Source: Arctopsyche grandis (lineage: Eukaryota; Arthropoda; Insecta; Trichoptera; Hydropsychidae). From it: a stretch of 64,000 nt of DNA. The notes under the pieces were generated by a model. It did not search any database. It was not told the DNA's origin and worked only from the letters and a program-made list of their open reading frames with translations. This document shows, one piece after another, positions 1-11,451 of this stretch. Positions within the stretch are counted from its first letter, which is position 1; every line of letters starts with the position of its first letter. The stretch lies in the NCBI RefSeq assembly GCF_051622035.1, contig NC_135356.1, forward strand, positions 29,116,290 through 29,180,289, given 5' to 3'. A program made the translations under genes and the position numbers.

Positions 1-108
1 GTAATATTGACAGCAATTATTTATTCGTAAGGGCCCTTCTATTATTATTAAATTTCTCTGGTCTGAACATACCTTTACAAAACTCGAAATCCTCGGCGGT
101 AGTTATCT
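1..108 (-). repeat. Fragment of a piggyBac-type MITE (family B)
   Basis: The stretch around 60-105 (ACCTTTACAAAACTCGAAAT then CCTCGGCGGTAGT) matches the body of the complete TTAA-flanked elements at 24458-24993 and 36054-36616. The same orientation is seen at about 36440-36500. It is cut off at 108 by the hairpin element that follows. No terminal TTAACCC is present in the window. Confidence 0.4.
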
Positions 109-347
109 GGTAAGCGGACTACTAGTCATATGCGAACCAGTCACAGGACAACCGGTCGCTCTAGATCGGTCACGCGTGATCACCCGTCACACTAAAACTG
201 GTCACACCCTAAAATCGGTCACGAGAAAACTGGTTAACCGATTTTAGGGTGTGACCAGTTTTCTCGCGACCAGTGATCACGTGTGACCGATCTAGAGCGA
301 CCGGTTGTCCTGTGACTGGTTCACATATGACTAGTAGTCCGTTTACC
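109..347. mobile_element. Hairpin MITE, GGTAANCGGACTA family (copy 1)
   Basis: A ~239 bp near-perfect inverted repeat. It opens with GGTAAGCGGACTACTAGTC and closes with the complement, ending GTCCGTTTACC. Inside are repeated GGTCAC/GTGACC words, giving a strong hairpin. A related, less symmetrical copy lies at 17734-17986. The 8 bases on each side do not match, so no target duplication supports a clean insertion here. The copy may have been joined to its neighbours by rearrangement. Confidence 0.7.
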
Positions 348-354
348 GAAAACG

Positions 355-560
355 TGATCATTGGCGCCGTCCACACACACGATATCTACTACCGATATTT
401 CCGGGGACGCGACAATTGGTGCAAGGCCAAAATGTTCAACGACAAAATGTACCCGAAAATTAGTGCACTGACAAAATGTACCCGCGACAAAATGTACCCG
501 CGACAAAATGTACCCGCGACAAAATGTTCAAAAATGTTCAAAATGTTCAAAAATCCTAAA
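355..560 (+). repeat. Left terminal inverted repeat with CGACAAAATGTACCCG motifs
   Basis: The outer ~85 bp is the inverted end shared with the right terminus. From about 439 it passes into four or five short direct copies of CGACAAAATGTACCCG, decaying into ATGTTCAAA repeats by 550. Short subterminal repeats of this kind often serve as transposase binding sites in DNA transposons; that role is inferred. Confidence 0.65.
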
Positions 561-3500
561 TTATCCTATTTTAATGGCAAAAGTAACTTTTTATTGTATT
601 ATATTTATCGATGTATATGGTACTTTTTATCGTATAGATCGCGGATGTTATTAAATTATTATAAATTAAAGGTGTTCTCAACCGTACCAACATATTTAAA
701 TTGAACAATTACATTTTAAGCTAATGTCATTGTGACTCATTGAATATCATTTTAAGATGTCATTGAATTAGTATAAATGACAGGGGTTCTCAACCGTATC
801 CAATATTTACGTATTTAAATTGAAAAAAAAAACTTTCCGAGCGTATGAACCGCAGATTACATTGCATTAGTTTATATGGCAGGGCTTCTCAACCGTCTCC
901 AAAATTTTCTTTATTTCAAATGAATAATTTACTTTTTATCGTACACATCGCGGGCGTTATTAAATTAGTATAAATGACAGGGGTTCTCAACCGTATCCAA
1001 TATTTACGTATTTAAATTGAAAAAAAAAAACTTTCCGAGCGTATGAACCGCAGATTACATTGCATTAGTTTATATGGCAGGGCTTCTCAACCGTCTCCAA
1101 AATTTACTTTATTTCAAATGAATAATTTACTTTTTATCGTACACATCGCGGGCGTTATTAAATTAGTATAAATGACAGGGGTTCTCAACCGTATCCAATA
1201 TTTACGTATTTAAATTGAAAAAAAAAACTTTCCGAGCGTATGAACTGCAGATTACATTGCATTAGTTTATATGGCAGGGCTTCTCAACCGTTCTCAAAAT
1301 TTACTTTATTTCAAATGAATAATTTACTTTTTATCGTACACATCGCGGGCGTTATTAAATTAGTATAAATGACAGGGGTTCTCAACCGTATCCAATATTT
1401 ACGTATTTAAATTGAAAAAAAAAACTTTCCGAGCGTATGAACTGCAGATTACATTGCATTAGTTTATATGGCAGGGCTTCTCAACCGTTCTCAAAATTTA
1501 CTTTATTTCAAATGAATAATTTACTTTTTATCGTACACATCGCGGGCGTTATTAAATTAGTATAAATGACAGGGGTTCTCAACCGTATCCAATATTTACG
1601 TATTTAAATTGAAAAAAAAAAACTTTCCGAGCGTATGAACTGCAGATTACATTGCATTAGTTTATATGGCAGGGCTTCTCAACCGTCTCCAAAATTTACT
1701 TTATTTCAAATGAATAATTTACTTTTTATCGTACACATCGCGGGCGTTATTAAATTAGTATAAATGACAGGGGTTCTCAACCGTATCCAATATTTACGTA
1801 TTTAAATTGAAAAAAAAAACTTTCCGAGCGTATGAACTGCAGATTACATTGCATTAGTTTATATGGCAGGGCTTCTCAACCGTCTCCAAAATTTACTTTA
1901 TTTCAAATGAATAATTTACTTTTTATCGTACACATCGCGGGCGTTATTAAATTAGTATAAATGACAGGGGTTCTCAACCGTATCCAATATTTACGTATTT
2001 AAATTGAAAAAAAAAACTTTCCGAGCGTATGAACTGCAGATTACATTGCATTAGTTTATATGGCAGGGCTTCTCAACCGTTCTCAAAATTTACTTTATTT
2101 CAAATGAATAATTTACTTTTTATCGTACACATCGCGGGCGTTATTAAATTAGTATAAATGACAGGGGTTCTCAACCGTATCCAATATTTACGTATTTAAA
2201 TTGAAAAAAAAAACTTTCCGAGCGTATGAACTGCAGATTACATTGCATTAGTTTATATGGCAAGGCTTCTCAACCGTTCTCAAAATTTACTTTATTTCAA
2301 ATGAATAATTTACTTTTTATCGTACACATCGCGGGCGTTATTAAATTAGTATAAATGACAGGGGTTCTCAACCGTATCCAATATTTACGTATTTAAATTG
2401 AAAAAAAAAACTTTCCGAGCGTATGAACTGCAGATTACATTGCATTAGTTTATATGGCAGGGCTTCTCAACCGTCTCCAAAATTTACTTTATTTCAAATG
2501 AATAATTTACTTTTTATCGTACACATCGCGGGCGTTATTAAATTAGTATAAATGACAGGGGTTCTCAACCGTATCCAATATTTACGTATTTAAATTGAAA
2601 AAAAAAACTTTCCGAGCGTATGAACCGCAGATTACATTGCATTAGTTTATATGGCAGGGCTTCTCAACCGTCTCCAAAATTTACTTTATTTCAAATGAAT
2701 AATTTACTTTTTATCGTACACATCGCGGGCGTTATTAAATTAGTATAAATGACAGGGGTTCTCAACCGTATCCAATATTTACGTATTTAAATTGAAAAAA
2801 AAAACTTTCCGAGCGTATGAACTGCAGATTACATTGCATTAGTTTATATGGCAGGGCTTCTCAACCGTCTCCAAAATTTACTTTATTTCAAATGAATAAT
2901 TTACTTTTTATCGTACACATCGCGGGCGTTATTAAATTAGTATAAATGACAGGGGTTCTCAACCGTATCCAATATTTACGTATTTAAATTGAAAAAAAAA
3001 ACTTTCCGAGCGTATGAACTGCAGATTACATTGCATTAGTTTATATGGCAGGGCTTCTCAACCGTTCTCAAAATTTACTTTATTTCAAATGAATAATTTA
3101 CTTTTTATCGTACACATCGCGGGCGTTATTAAATTAGTATAAATGACAGGGGTTCTCAACCGTATCCAATATTTACGTATTTAAATTGAAAAAAAAAACT
3201 TTCCGAGCGTATGAACTGCAGATTACATTGCATTAGTTTATATGGCAGGGCTTCTCAACCGTTCTCAAAATTTACTTTATTTCAAATGAATAATTTACTT
3301 TTTATCGTACACATCGCGGGCGTTATTAAATTAGTATAAATGACAGGGGTTCTCAACCGTATCCAATATTTACGTATTTAAATTGAAAAAAAAAAACTTT
3401 CCGAGCGTATGAACTGCAGATTACATTGCATTAGTTTATATGGCAGGGCTTCTCAACCGTCTCCAAAATTTACTTTATTTCAAATGAATAATTTACTTTT

Positions 3501-4800
3501 TATCGTACACATCGCGGGCGTTATTAAATTAGTATAAATGACAGGGGTTCTCAACCGTATCCAATATTTACGTATTTAAATTGAAAAAAAAAACTTTCCG
3601 AGCGTATGAACCGCAGATTACATTGCATTAGTTTATATGGCAGGGCTTCTCAACCGTCTCCAAAATTTACTTTATTTCAAATGAATAATTTACTTTTTAT
3701 CGTACACATCGCGGGCGTTATTAAATTAGTATAAATGACAGGGGTTCTCAACCGTATCCAATATTTACGTATTTAAATTGAAAAAAAAAACTTTCCGAGC
3801 GTATGAACCGCAGATTACATTGCATTAGTTTATATGGCAGGGCTTCTCAACCGTCTCCAAAATTTACTTTATTTCAAATGAATAATTTACTTTTTATCGT
3901 ACACATCGCGGGCGTTATTAAATTAGTATAAATGACAGGGGTTCTCAACCGTATCCAATATTTACGTATTTAAATTGAAAAAAAAAACTTTCCGAGCGTA
4001 TGAACTGCAGATTACATTGCATTAGTTTATATGGCAGGGCTTCTCAACCGTTCTCAAAATTTACTTTATTTCAAATGAATAATTTACTTTTTATCGTACA
4101 CATCGCGGGCGTTATTAAATTAGTATAAATGACAGGGGTTCTCAACCGTATCCAATATTTACGTATTTAAATTGAAAAAAAAAAACTTTCCGAGCGTATG
4201 AACTGCAGATTACATTGCATTAGTTTATATGGCAGGGCTTCTCAACCGTCTCCAAAATTTACTTTATTTCAAATGAATAATTTACTTTTTATCGTACACA
4301 TCGCGGGCGTTATTAAATTAGTATAAATGACAGGGGTTCTCAACCGTATCCAATATTTACGTATTTAAATTGAAAAAAAAAACTTTCCGAGCGTATGAAC
4401 TGCAGATTACATTGCATTAGTTTATATGGCAGGGCTTCTCAACCGTCTCCAAAATTTTCTTTATTTCAAATGAATAATTTACTTTTTATCGTACACATCG
4501 CGGGCGTTATTAAATTAGTATAAATGACAGGGGTTCTCAACCGTATCCAATATTTACGTATTTAAATTGAAAAAAAAAACTTTCCGAGCGTATGAACCGC
4601 AGATTACATTGCATTAGTTTATATGGCAGGGCTTCTCAACCGTCTCCAAAATTTTCTTTATTTCAAATGAATAATTTACTTTTTATCGTACACATCGCGG
4701 GCGTTATTAAATTAGTATAAATGACAGGGGTTCTCAACCGTCTCCAAAATTTTCTTTATTTCAAATGAATAATTTAGTTTTTAAGCGTATGTCATTGAAT
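561..4800 (+). repeat. Left arm satellite array, ~197 bp unit, about 20 copies
   Basis: Units repeat every 197-198 bp, the difference being the length of an internal A-run. Each unit is itself a decayed dimer: two half-units carry GGCAGGGCTTCTCAACCGTC and GACAGGGGTTCTCAACCGTA about 100 bp apart. Copies at 561-780 are diverged, as at an array edge; those from 781 to 4700 are nearly identical. Two variable sites (AACCGCAG/AACTGCAG and CCGTCTCC/CCGTTCTC) alternate with a period of four to five units (790-990 bp), indicating higher-order block duplication. Confidence 0.95.
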
Positions 4801-4805
4801 TAGTT

Positions 4806-4890
4806 TAACACCGAAGACCTCTGTGAGGGACAGTACATATAAGATAATTATAAATTTTAGAGTTAAGTAATTTTAAAATTAGCTTGATAG
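4806..4890 (+). mobile_element. 3' scrap of a CR1/Jockey-like LINE
   Basis: About 85 bp including GGGACAGTACATATAA and TTTTAGAGTTAAGTAATT matches the 3' end of the LINE fragment at 53820-54420, where the same bases encode and follow its last residues. It sits just inside the left satellite array, so it is either an insertion into the foldback element or captured sequence. Confidence 0.55.
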
Positions 4891-5312
4891 CTAAGATAAT
4901 ATATAAATAAATAAACGTTGATCGCCACGTTTTATTTTGATAAAACAGTTCCCAGCCAGCGGTCACGTGTACTTCGAGTTTTAACATTGAATGTGACCTT
5001 TACGGCGTCTCTAAATCAAATTCACATAATTTTTTTCCAAAATTTTGTTTAAAAATGCAATTATTTTATTTCTTCTGCAAATAAGTCTTCTAGTGTACAT
5101 TCGCAAGCTATATGTAAAATGAAAGTTTTTTTTAAACTTAATATTTCATTATACAATTATATGGCAAGAATATCAAATATTAATTAAGATAAATTTAATG
5201 TATTATTTTACAATCAAGTCTCGAATTACGACTATTAGGATTTATGATGGAGAGATTTTACTTAGTGTTTAACAAAAAACAAATGTATGAATCGGACATT
5301 GTATTGGAGAAA

Positions 5313-5424
5313 AAAGGAGGTATGTAAAAAAGGCAGACATTAGAAATTTACAATAGTCAACCTTTTTTTTTTGGGCAACGGGTTCCTTAATCCCCAGCTA
5401 AAATTATTTTTACATACCTCCTTT
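5313..5424. repeat. Small hairpin, 17-18 bp arms
   Basis: AAAGGAGGTATGTAAAAA at 5313 is mirrored by TTTTACATACCTCCTTT ending at 5424, with an ~80 bp loop. It lies in the loop of the foldback element; no function is evident. Confidence 0.5.
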
Positions 5425-5912
5425 ATGTTTCACATTAATATTGCATCATTTACAACTAACTATTATTATTGCATACAAAATTTCATTTTGACATGTAAAA
5501 GACACACGATTGATGTAAAATGCAATTAAAATGTAAATGTAAAAAAAATCACGCGCGTTGAATAGAGATGGCAAAACAATAATATATTTTGAAATTAGTT
5601 CTATGATTGACAGATGAATTGTCTACACAAATGGACGAAAATATGTAAAAAGACAAATGGGTTATAAAATTTTACTACCCTCATGTTAGAGGCTATTGAA
5701 TGCATTTTTTTCTTTGCGTAAAACCCTAGGACAATAGGCAAATGGTGGGTTCAAAATCTCTTCAATGTCCTCTTCAACTTCGGTTTGTAGCATTAGAATA
5801 ATAATTTTTAGCTATTCACAGTTGATAAGCTCGATCACATTTATTATAGAAAAATATACATATATCTATGTAATAAATTTATAATTTCTCTGGTATTATA
5901 AAGTTCTAATAA

Positions 5913-6194
5913 GGTTATCAAGTTAACAATACTGACATATGGAATGTTCGAGACCGAATAATACATAATTATGGAAAAACAGATAACGAAGTGGAAGGCT
6001 GCCATATGAAAGTTGGCTATACAATTGGAGCCCAATTTCCAAACCTCTGGAAATTTTTGAAAGCCCTTCAAGGTCTCCAAGCCGAGACCGAGAAGTTAGT
6101 AGAAGAACTAAACTCCGGAGTTATGGGAATACAACAGCGGCCGAAATACGTACAATTGGCAGAGGATAAAAAACGTCACAGCCAATTGGGCTAA
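5913..6194 (+). pseudogene. MULE transposase C-terminal relic
   Basis: An open frame of about 93 codons, closed by TAA at 6192-6194 and with no initiation codon of its own. Read from about 5940, it contains IWNVRDRIIHNYGKTDNEVE, then EGCH, GAQFPNLWKFLKALQGLQAE and RPKYVQL. This is the known order of the C-terminal part of animal MULE transposases: a W-N-V segment, an RTNN-x-VEG-x-H motif, an H/F-P-N-x-W-K-F helix, a Q-x-x-T/E segment, then a K-Y-x-x-L tail. Here the usual RTNN is KTDN. The DDE catalytic core and any FLYWCH or other zinc finger upstream are missing: the 1.1 kb before it within the loop is AT-rich with stops. It is therefore a dead fragment, but it assigns the surrounding inverted-repeat element to the Mutator-like superfamily. 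Confidence 0.75.
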
Positions 6195-7215
6195 TCGACA
6201 AAGTTTGGAGACATACCTAAGAGGAATATCGTATAATTTTTAAACACGTTAGTTTTTATTCTAAAATATTATTTCGTTAAAATTTTGTATATAAAATAAT
6301 ATATAACATTCATTTTCAGGTGCGTACACAGGATATTTTTCTCGCAGCAGTCAAGTCAAGGGCGAATAGGGTTCTAGTTTATATATCTAGTCACATACTT
6401 ACGTATATTATATTTAGTTATTAATTTTAAATCCTTGTATTTTAAAACTAAACTAAACTTATTTAATATGAAAAATATTAAATTCCTTTTAATGTACATA
6501 TGTATGTATATATCTACATTATTTAAATACTGTCATACCATTTTTTAATCTTACTAATTATGGATTTTTTAATATTATATACAATATTTTTATTTCCTTT
6601 TAGTACATTTTTGTATCTTTTTTTTATAAAAGCTTCCTCTTATTATCGATATTCCATCAAATGCACAACGTTTTGCTTATTTATTTCTTATTATTTAAGA
6701 ATGTATAAATTAAGTCATAATATACTCAAATTTTTTAAATGACATCAATATTTTTTATGCAGCGGTAGCTGTTGATAAGCAATTATATTATAACTAAATA
6801 TGTCACTGATGTTAGGTATTTTAAATTTTTAATTTAACAATTATTGTTTTAATCTGAAAATTGATAAATTTTGTGTTTTAATGTTTTAAATTTAATGACA
6901 TGTGCATTTCAACAGTTCGAACTATGATGATTCCATTATTTGAGAGCAGATCACTTTTAATCTTACAATTAATGATGTATTATTTTAATTGAATATTGTT
7001 TATTTATTAAAATAAATATTATTACAAAATTAAGTAATAAATTTAAAAATGATTTTAAAAATACATGTCAAATAATGATCTTTTTTCTTTATCTATTTTG
7101 TATGCTCATATTATGTTTAAATGATTTTTGTTTTGTTTTCAACTGAATACAACTTATTTCATATGAAGAAAAGATTTGTAATTATGGCTTTTATTTATTT
7201 ATTTTCATTATAAGA
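6195..7215. other. AT-rich loop remainder, nothing recognised
   Basis: Very AT-rich sequence between the transposase relic and the right satellite array. The short open frames are low-complexity and show no family resemblance. Confidence 0.5.
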
Positions 7216-9850
7216 TTTTATATTACGGTTGAGAAGCCCTGCCATATAAACTAATGCAATGTAATCCGCAGTTCATACGCTCAGAAAGTTTTTTTTTTCA
7301 ATTTAAATAAGAAAATATTGGATACGGTTGAGAACCCCTGACATTTATACTAATTTAATAACGCCCGCGATGTGTACGATAAAAAGTAAATTATTCATTT
7401 GAAATAAAGTAAATTTTGGAGACGGTTGAGAAGCCCTGCCATATAAACTAATGCAATGTAATCTGGAGTTCATACGCTCGGAAAGTTTTTTTTTTCAATT
7501 TAAATACGTAAATATTGGATACGGTTGAGAGCCCCTGTCATTTATACTAATTTAATAACGCCCGCGATGTGTACGATAAAAAGTAAATTATTCATTTGAA
7601 ATAAAGTAAATTTTGGAGACGGTTGAGAAGCCCTGCCATATAAACTAATGCAATGTAATCTGGAGTTCATACGCTCGGAAAGTTTTTTTTTTCAATTTAA
7701 ATACGTAAATATTGGATACGGTTGAGAACCCCTGTCATTTATACTAATTTAATAACGCCCGCGATGTGTACGATAAAAAGTAAATTATTCATTTGAAATA
7801 AAGAAAATTTTGGAGACGGTTGAGAAGCCCTGCCATATAAACTAATGCAATGTAATCTGCAGTTCATACGCTCAGAAAGTTTTTTTTTTCAATTTAAATA
7901 CGTAAATATTGGATACGGTTGAGAACCCCTGTCATTTATACTAATTTAATAACGCCCGCGATGTGTACGATAAAAAGTAAATTATTCATTTGAAATAAAG
8001 AACATTTTGGAGACGGTTGAGAAGCCCTGCCATATAAACTAATGCAATGTAATTTGGAGTTCATACGCTCGGAAAGTTTTTTTTTTCAATTTAAATACGT
8101 AAATATTGGATACGGTTGAGAACCCCTGTCATTTATACTAATTTAATAACGCCCGCGATGTGTACGATAAAAAGTAAATTATTCATTTGAAATAAAGAAA
8201 ATTTTGGAGACGGTTGAGAAGCCCTGCCATATAAACTAATGCAATGTAATCTGCAGTTCATACGCTCAGAAAGTTTTTTTTTTCAATTTAAATACGTAAA
8301 TATTGGATACGGTTGAGAACCCCTGTCATTTATACTAATTTAATAACGCCCGCGATGTGTACGATAAAAAGTAAATTATTCATTTGAAATAAAGAACATT
8401 TTGGAGACGGTTGAGAAGCCCTGCCATATAAACTAATGCAATGTAATTTGGAGTTCATACGCTCGGAAAGTTTTTTTTTTCAATTTAAATACGTAAATAT
8501 TGGATACGGTTGAGAACCCCTGTCATTTATACTAATTTAATAACGCCCGCGATGTGTACGATAAAAAGTAAATTATTCATTTGAAATAAAGAAAATTTTG
8601 GAGACGGTTGAGAAGCCCTGCCATATAAACTAATGCAATGTAATCTGCAGTTCATACGCTCAGAAAGTTTTTTTTTTCAATTTAAATACGTAAATATTGG
8701 ATACGGTTGAGAACCCCTGTCATTTATACTAATTTAATAACGCCCGCGATGTGTACGATAAAAAGTAAATTATTCATTTGAAATAAAGAACATTTTGGAG
8801 ACGGTTGAGAAGCCCTGCCATATAAACTAATGCAATGTAATTTGGAGTTCATACGCTCGGAAAGTTTTTTTTTTCAATTTAAATACGTAAATATTGGATA
8901 CGGTTGAGAACCCCTGTCATTTATACTAATTTAATAACGCCCGCGATGTGTACGATAAAAAGTAAATTATTCATTTGAAATAAAGAAAATTTTGGAGACG
9001 ATTGAGAAGCCCTGCCATATAAACTAATGCAATGTAATCTGCAGTTCATACGCTCAGAAAGTTTTTTTTTTCAATTTAAATACGTAAATATTGGATACGG
9101 TTGAGAACCCCTGTCATTTATACTAATTTAATAACGCCCGCGATGTGTACGATAAAAAGTAAATTATTCATTTGAAATAAAGAAAATTTTGGAGACGGTT
9201 GAGAAGCCCTGCCATATAAACTAATGCAATGTAATCTGCAGTTCATACGCTCAGAAAGTTTTTTTTTTCAATTTAAATACGTAAATATTGGATACGGTTG
9301 AGAACCCCTGTCATTTATACTAATTTAATAACGCCCGCGATGTGTACGATAAAAAGTAAATTATTCATTTGAAATAAAGAACATTTTGGAGACGGTTGAG
9401 AAGCCCTGCCATATAAACTAATGCAATGTAATTTGGAGTTCATACGCTCGGAAAGTTTTTTTTTTCAATTTAAATACGTAAATATTGGATACGGTTGAGA
9501 ACCCCTGTCATTTATACTAATTTAATAACGCCCGCGATGTGTACGATAAAAAGTAAATTATTCATTTGAAATAAAGAAAATTTTGGAGACGATTGAGAAG
9601 CCCTGCCATATAAACTAATGCAATGTAATCTGCAGTTCATACGCTCAGAAAGTTTTTTTTTTCAATTTAAATACGTAAATATTGGATACGGTTGAGAACC
9701 CCTGTCATTTATACTAATTTAATAACGCCCGCGATGTGTACGATAAAAAGTAAATTATTCATTTGAAATAAAGAACATTTTGGAGACGGTTGAGAAGCCC
9801 TGCCATATAAACTAATGCAATGTAATCTGCAGTTCACACGCTCAGAAAGC
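7216..9850 (-). repeat. Right arm satellite array, ~197 bp unit, about 14 copies
   Basis: The same unit as in the left arm, in reverse orientation. From about 7800 two unit types alternate. One has CTGCAGTTCATACGCTCAGA with GAAAATTTTGG; the other has TTTGGAGTTCATACGCTCGG with GAACATTTTGG. This gives a ~394 bp higher-order repeat, broken once near 9200 where two units of the first type are adjacent. The left arm does not carry this alternation, so the two arms have been homogenised separately. Confidence 0.95.
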
Positions 9851-9996
9851 ATTTGAACATTTTGGACTTGCACCAATTGTCGTGTAACCGATATTTCCAT
9901 ATCCAGTTCCCAAATAGCAACCGCAGGTTGCAATATGGCAACTGGATATGGAAATATCGGTAGTAGACATCGTGTGTGTGGACGGCGCCATTGATC
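9851..9996 (-). repeat. Right terminal inverted repeat with an internal hairpin
   Basis: The outer ~45 bp and the inner GTGCAAGTCCAAAATG segment match the left end. Between them is an extra palindrome at about 9888-9962: CCGATATTTCCATATCCAGT is mirrored by ACTGGATATGGAAATATCGG around a ~29 bp spacer. The left end has no such insertion. It looks like a snap-back duplication of part of the terminal repeat. Confidence 0.7.
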
Positions 9997-10191
9997 GATT
10001 CTGAGTTCGAATCAGTCAAAATCTCAAGTTCGAATTTTAGCATGGTCACACAACGCCATCTATTGTTACTACGTACATACATAGATAAAGCAAAAATCAA
10101 ATATGTATAATAATAAAATCTATTTATAAAAAAAAAAAGAATACAACATATTGAATGAAAAAATCAGTTCACCCTGTATTAGGCTAGAATA

Positions 10192-10347
10192 TTAAAAAAA
10201 ATTAGCCCATTCTTTGCATTGGTTGATGAAATTACGACTGTATTTGTGTATGTATATACCTGGAAATGGTCCTACGCATATGGGAACAAAATGGCGGAAA
10301 AATCGATTGAGCATTGCTAAAATTAGACTGTCCACAGCCCTGGTATA
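10192..10347. mobile_element. Possible hAT-type MITE ending CCACAGCCCTGG
   Basis: The segment shares ATTGGTTGATGAAAT-TACGACTGTAT-like sequence with 12071-12198 and ends in CCACAGCCCTGG, the common insect hAT end read inwards as CAGGGCTGTGG. The left end is not clear and no target duplication is visible. Another CAGGGCTGTGGAAT end lies alone near 23091. Confidence 0.4.
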
Positions 10348-10416
10348 AACTGTATATGTAGAAATGACTAGAGTGCATGTTGGCAAGAGAGGTGTGAAGG
10401 CTGGGGGGGTGATAAA

Positions 10417-10546
10417 TAGAGGTAGGACCGGAAGCGCGCCGTATATTGTTCCATTATTGTAAATGCTTTGTAAAAAAGGTTCGGCAAACCTTTAACAATG
10501 CATTTACATGTGAACAATGAACAGCGCGCTCTGGGTCCGCTCTTTA
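10417..10546. mobile_element. hAT MITE family A, copy 1 (TSD GTGATAAA)
   Basis: A 130 bp element beginning TAGAGGTAGGACCGGAAGCG and ending CGCTCTTTA-like inverted sequence. It is flanked on both sides by GTGATAAA (10409-10416 and 10547-10554). An exact 8-bp duplication is the hallmark of hAT transposition. Related copies lie at 38965, 41529 and 52353. It is too short to encode anything and must be mobilised in trans. Confidence 0.85.
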
Positions 10547-10923
10547 GTGATAAATGATTGAGTAAAAATTCACGTGAAGTTTAAATATGATAATATAATA
10601 TAGAGTAATCACCGAACCAGTTATCTAGGGTAGAGATCTAGGATTTGTTTGAATTAGCTGAAGTGTGTACTCACATCCATTATTGACATTTTGGCTGCGA
10701 TCTGATGGAGGAGTAATTTGCCACGACCTCTGTCCGCCAATCTCTCACGAGCTCTCCAAGCTTATCCACTTGCACATGCGCAGTTGCCATTTAGTTAAGC
10801 GTGTATCGACCCACACTCTCCGGCGGTCTTGACAGTCCGTTTGTCGGCCAGTACCATATTGAAAAAGTTCACTAACGATTCCGAGAGTAGGTAGGGGAAA
10901 CAATTTACAATGGCTTGTATTGA

Positions 10924-11030
10924 ACCCTTTAATTGCTGACGTCTTTTCTGTTGAAAGTCCACCATGCTGAAAATTTCACCCTCATTTCCAATTAGAATTA
11001 TTTGGAAGTCCAATAGATAGCAGGCATAAA
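10924..11030 (+). repeat. Fragment of piggyBac-type MITE family B
   Basis: From AACCCTTTAATTGCTGACGT onward the sequence matches the left end of 24458-24993 through TTTTCTGTTGAAAGTCC and the following ~70 bp. The TTAA is not preserved and the right part is missing, so it is a truncated old copy. Confidence 0.6.
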
Positions 11031-11381
11031 AACCCTAGTGTTCCTACGCCAGGCGTTCTCAATCAAGATGCCGCCGTGACGTAGTTGTAGTCATTTTTGC
11101 GCCGAAAATAGCTTCCACGTTGGAACAGGTGTCCTTCCAGGAACACGTACTAAAGGTAAACCGTGGACTGACCTGGACGTGTCGTAGGAGTTCTCCTGTT
11201 TCTATAATCTCGTCGTCGAAGCGTAGCCAGCTGTACGAGCGGGGGGGGGGGAGAAAATTGGCAATGTTGCCAACTGAAGGGGCGATGAGGAGGACGTCGT
11301 ATTACAGTATAAAATATAAATAATCAGTATAATAACTAAAACATTGGCATAAAATATAAACAGTCAGTATTAAAATACCAC

Positions 11382-11408
11382 AGCGTCAGCATGAAATATG
11401 CTGACGCT
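11382..11408. other. Perfect 11-bp stem-loop
   Basis: AGCGTCAGCAT, a GAAAT loop, then ATGCTGACGCT. The stem is perfect but no U-tract or known RNA family accompanies it. It may be the core of a decayed MITE. Confidence 0.4.
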
Positions 11409-11451
11409 TTGCCATGCCCTTTTATCAAAAAACTTGTCAGCCCGTTGTTCT

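Larger units (their letters stand above)
355..9996. mobile_element. Foldback-type Mutator-like (MULE) element with satellite arms
   Basis: The two ends are inverted copies: GATCATTGGCGCCGTCCACA at 355 and its near-exact complement ending at 9996. The similarity runs on for about 70 bp (GTGCAAGGCCAAAATGTTC on the left against GTGCAAGTCCAAAATGTTC on the right arm read backwards). Inside each end lies an array of the same ~197 bp unit, in opposite orientation left and right. The loop (about 4800-7215) carries a MULE transposase relic at 5913-6194. Drosophila foldback (FB) elements are known to have long inverted arms built of short tandem repeats, and FB/NOF has been linked to MULEs; the likeness here is inference. 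No 9-bp target duplication is obvious, so the exact outer limit is uncertain by about 10 bp. The transposase is broken, so this copy is not autonomous. Confidence 0.75.

Noticed and set aside
273-704. 143-codon frame across the hairpin MITE and MULE end
   Set aside because: It runs through terminal repeats and short tandem motifs with no codon bias or family resemblance.
561-9850. CRISPR-like regular repeats
   Set aside because: Units are contiguous satellite copies of ~197 bp without unique spacers, in a eukaryotic genome.
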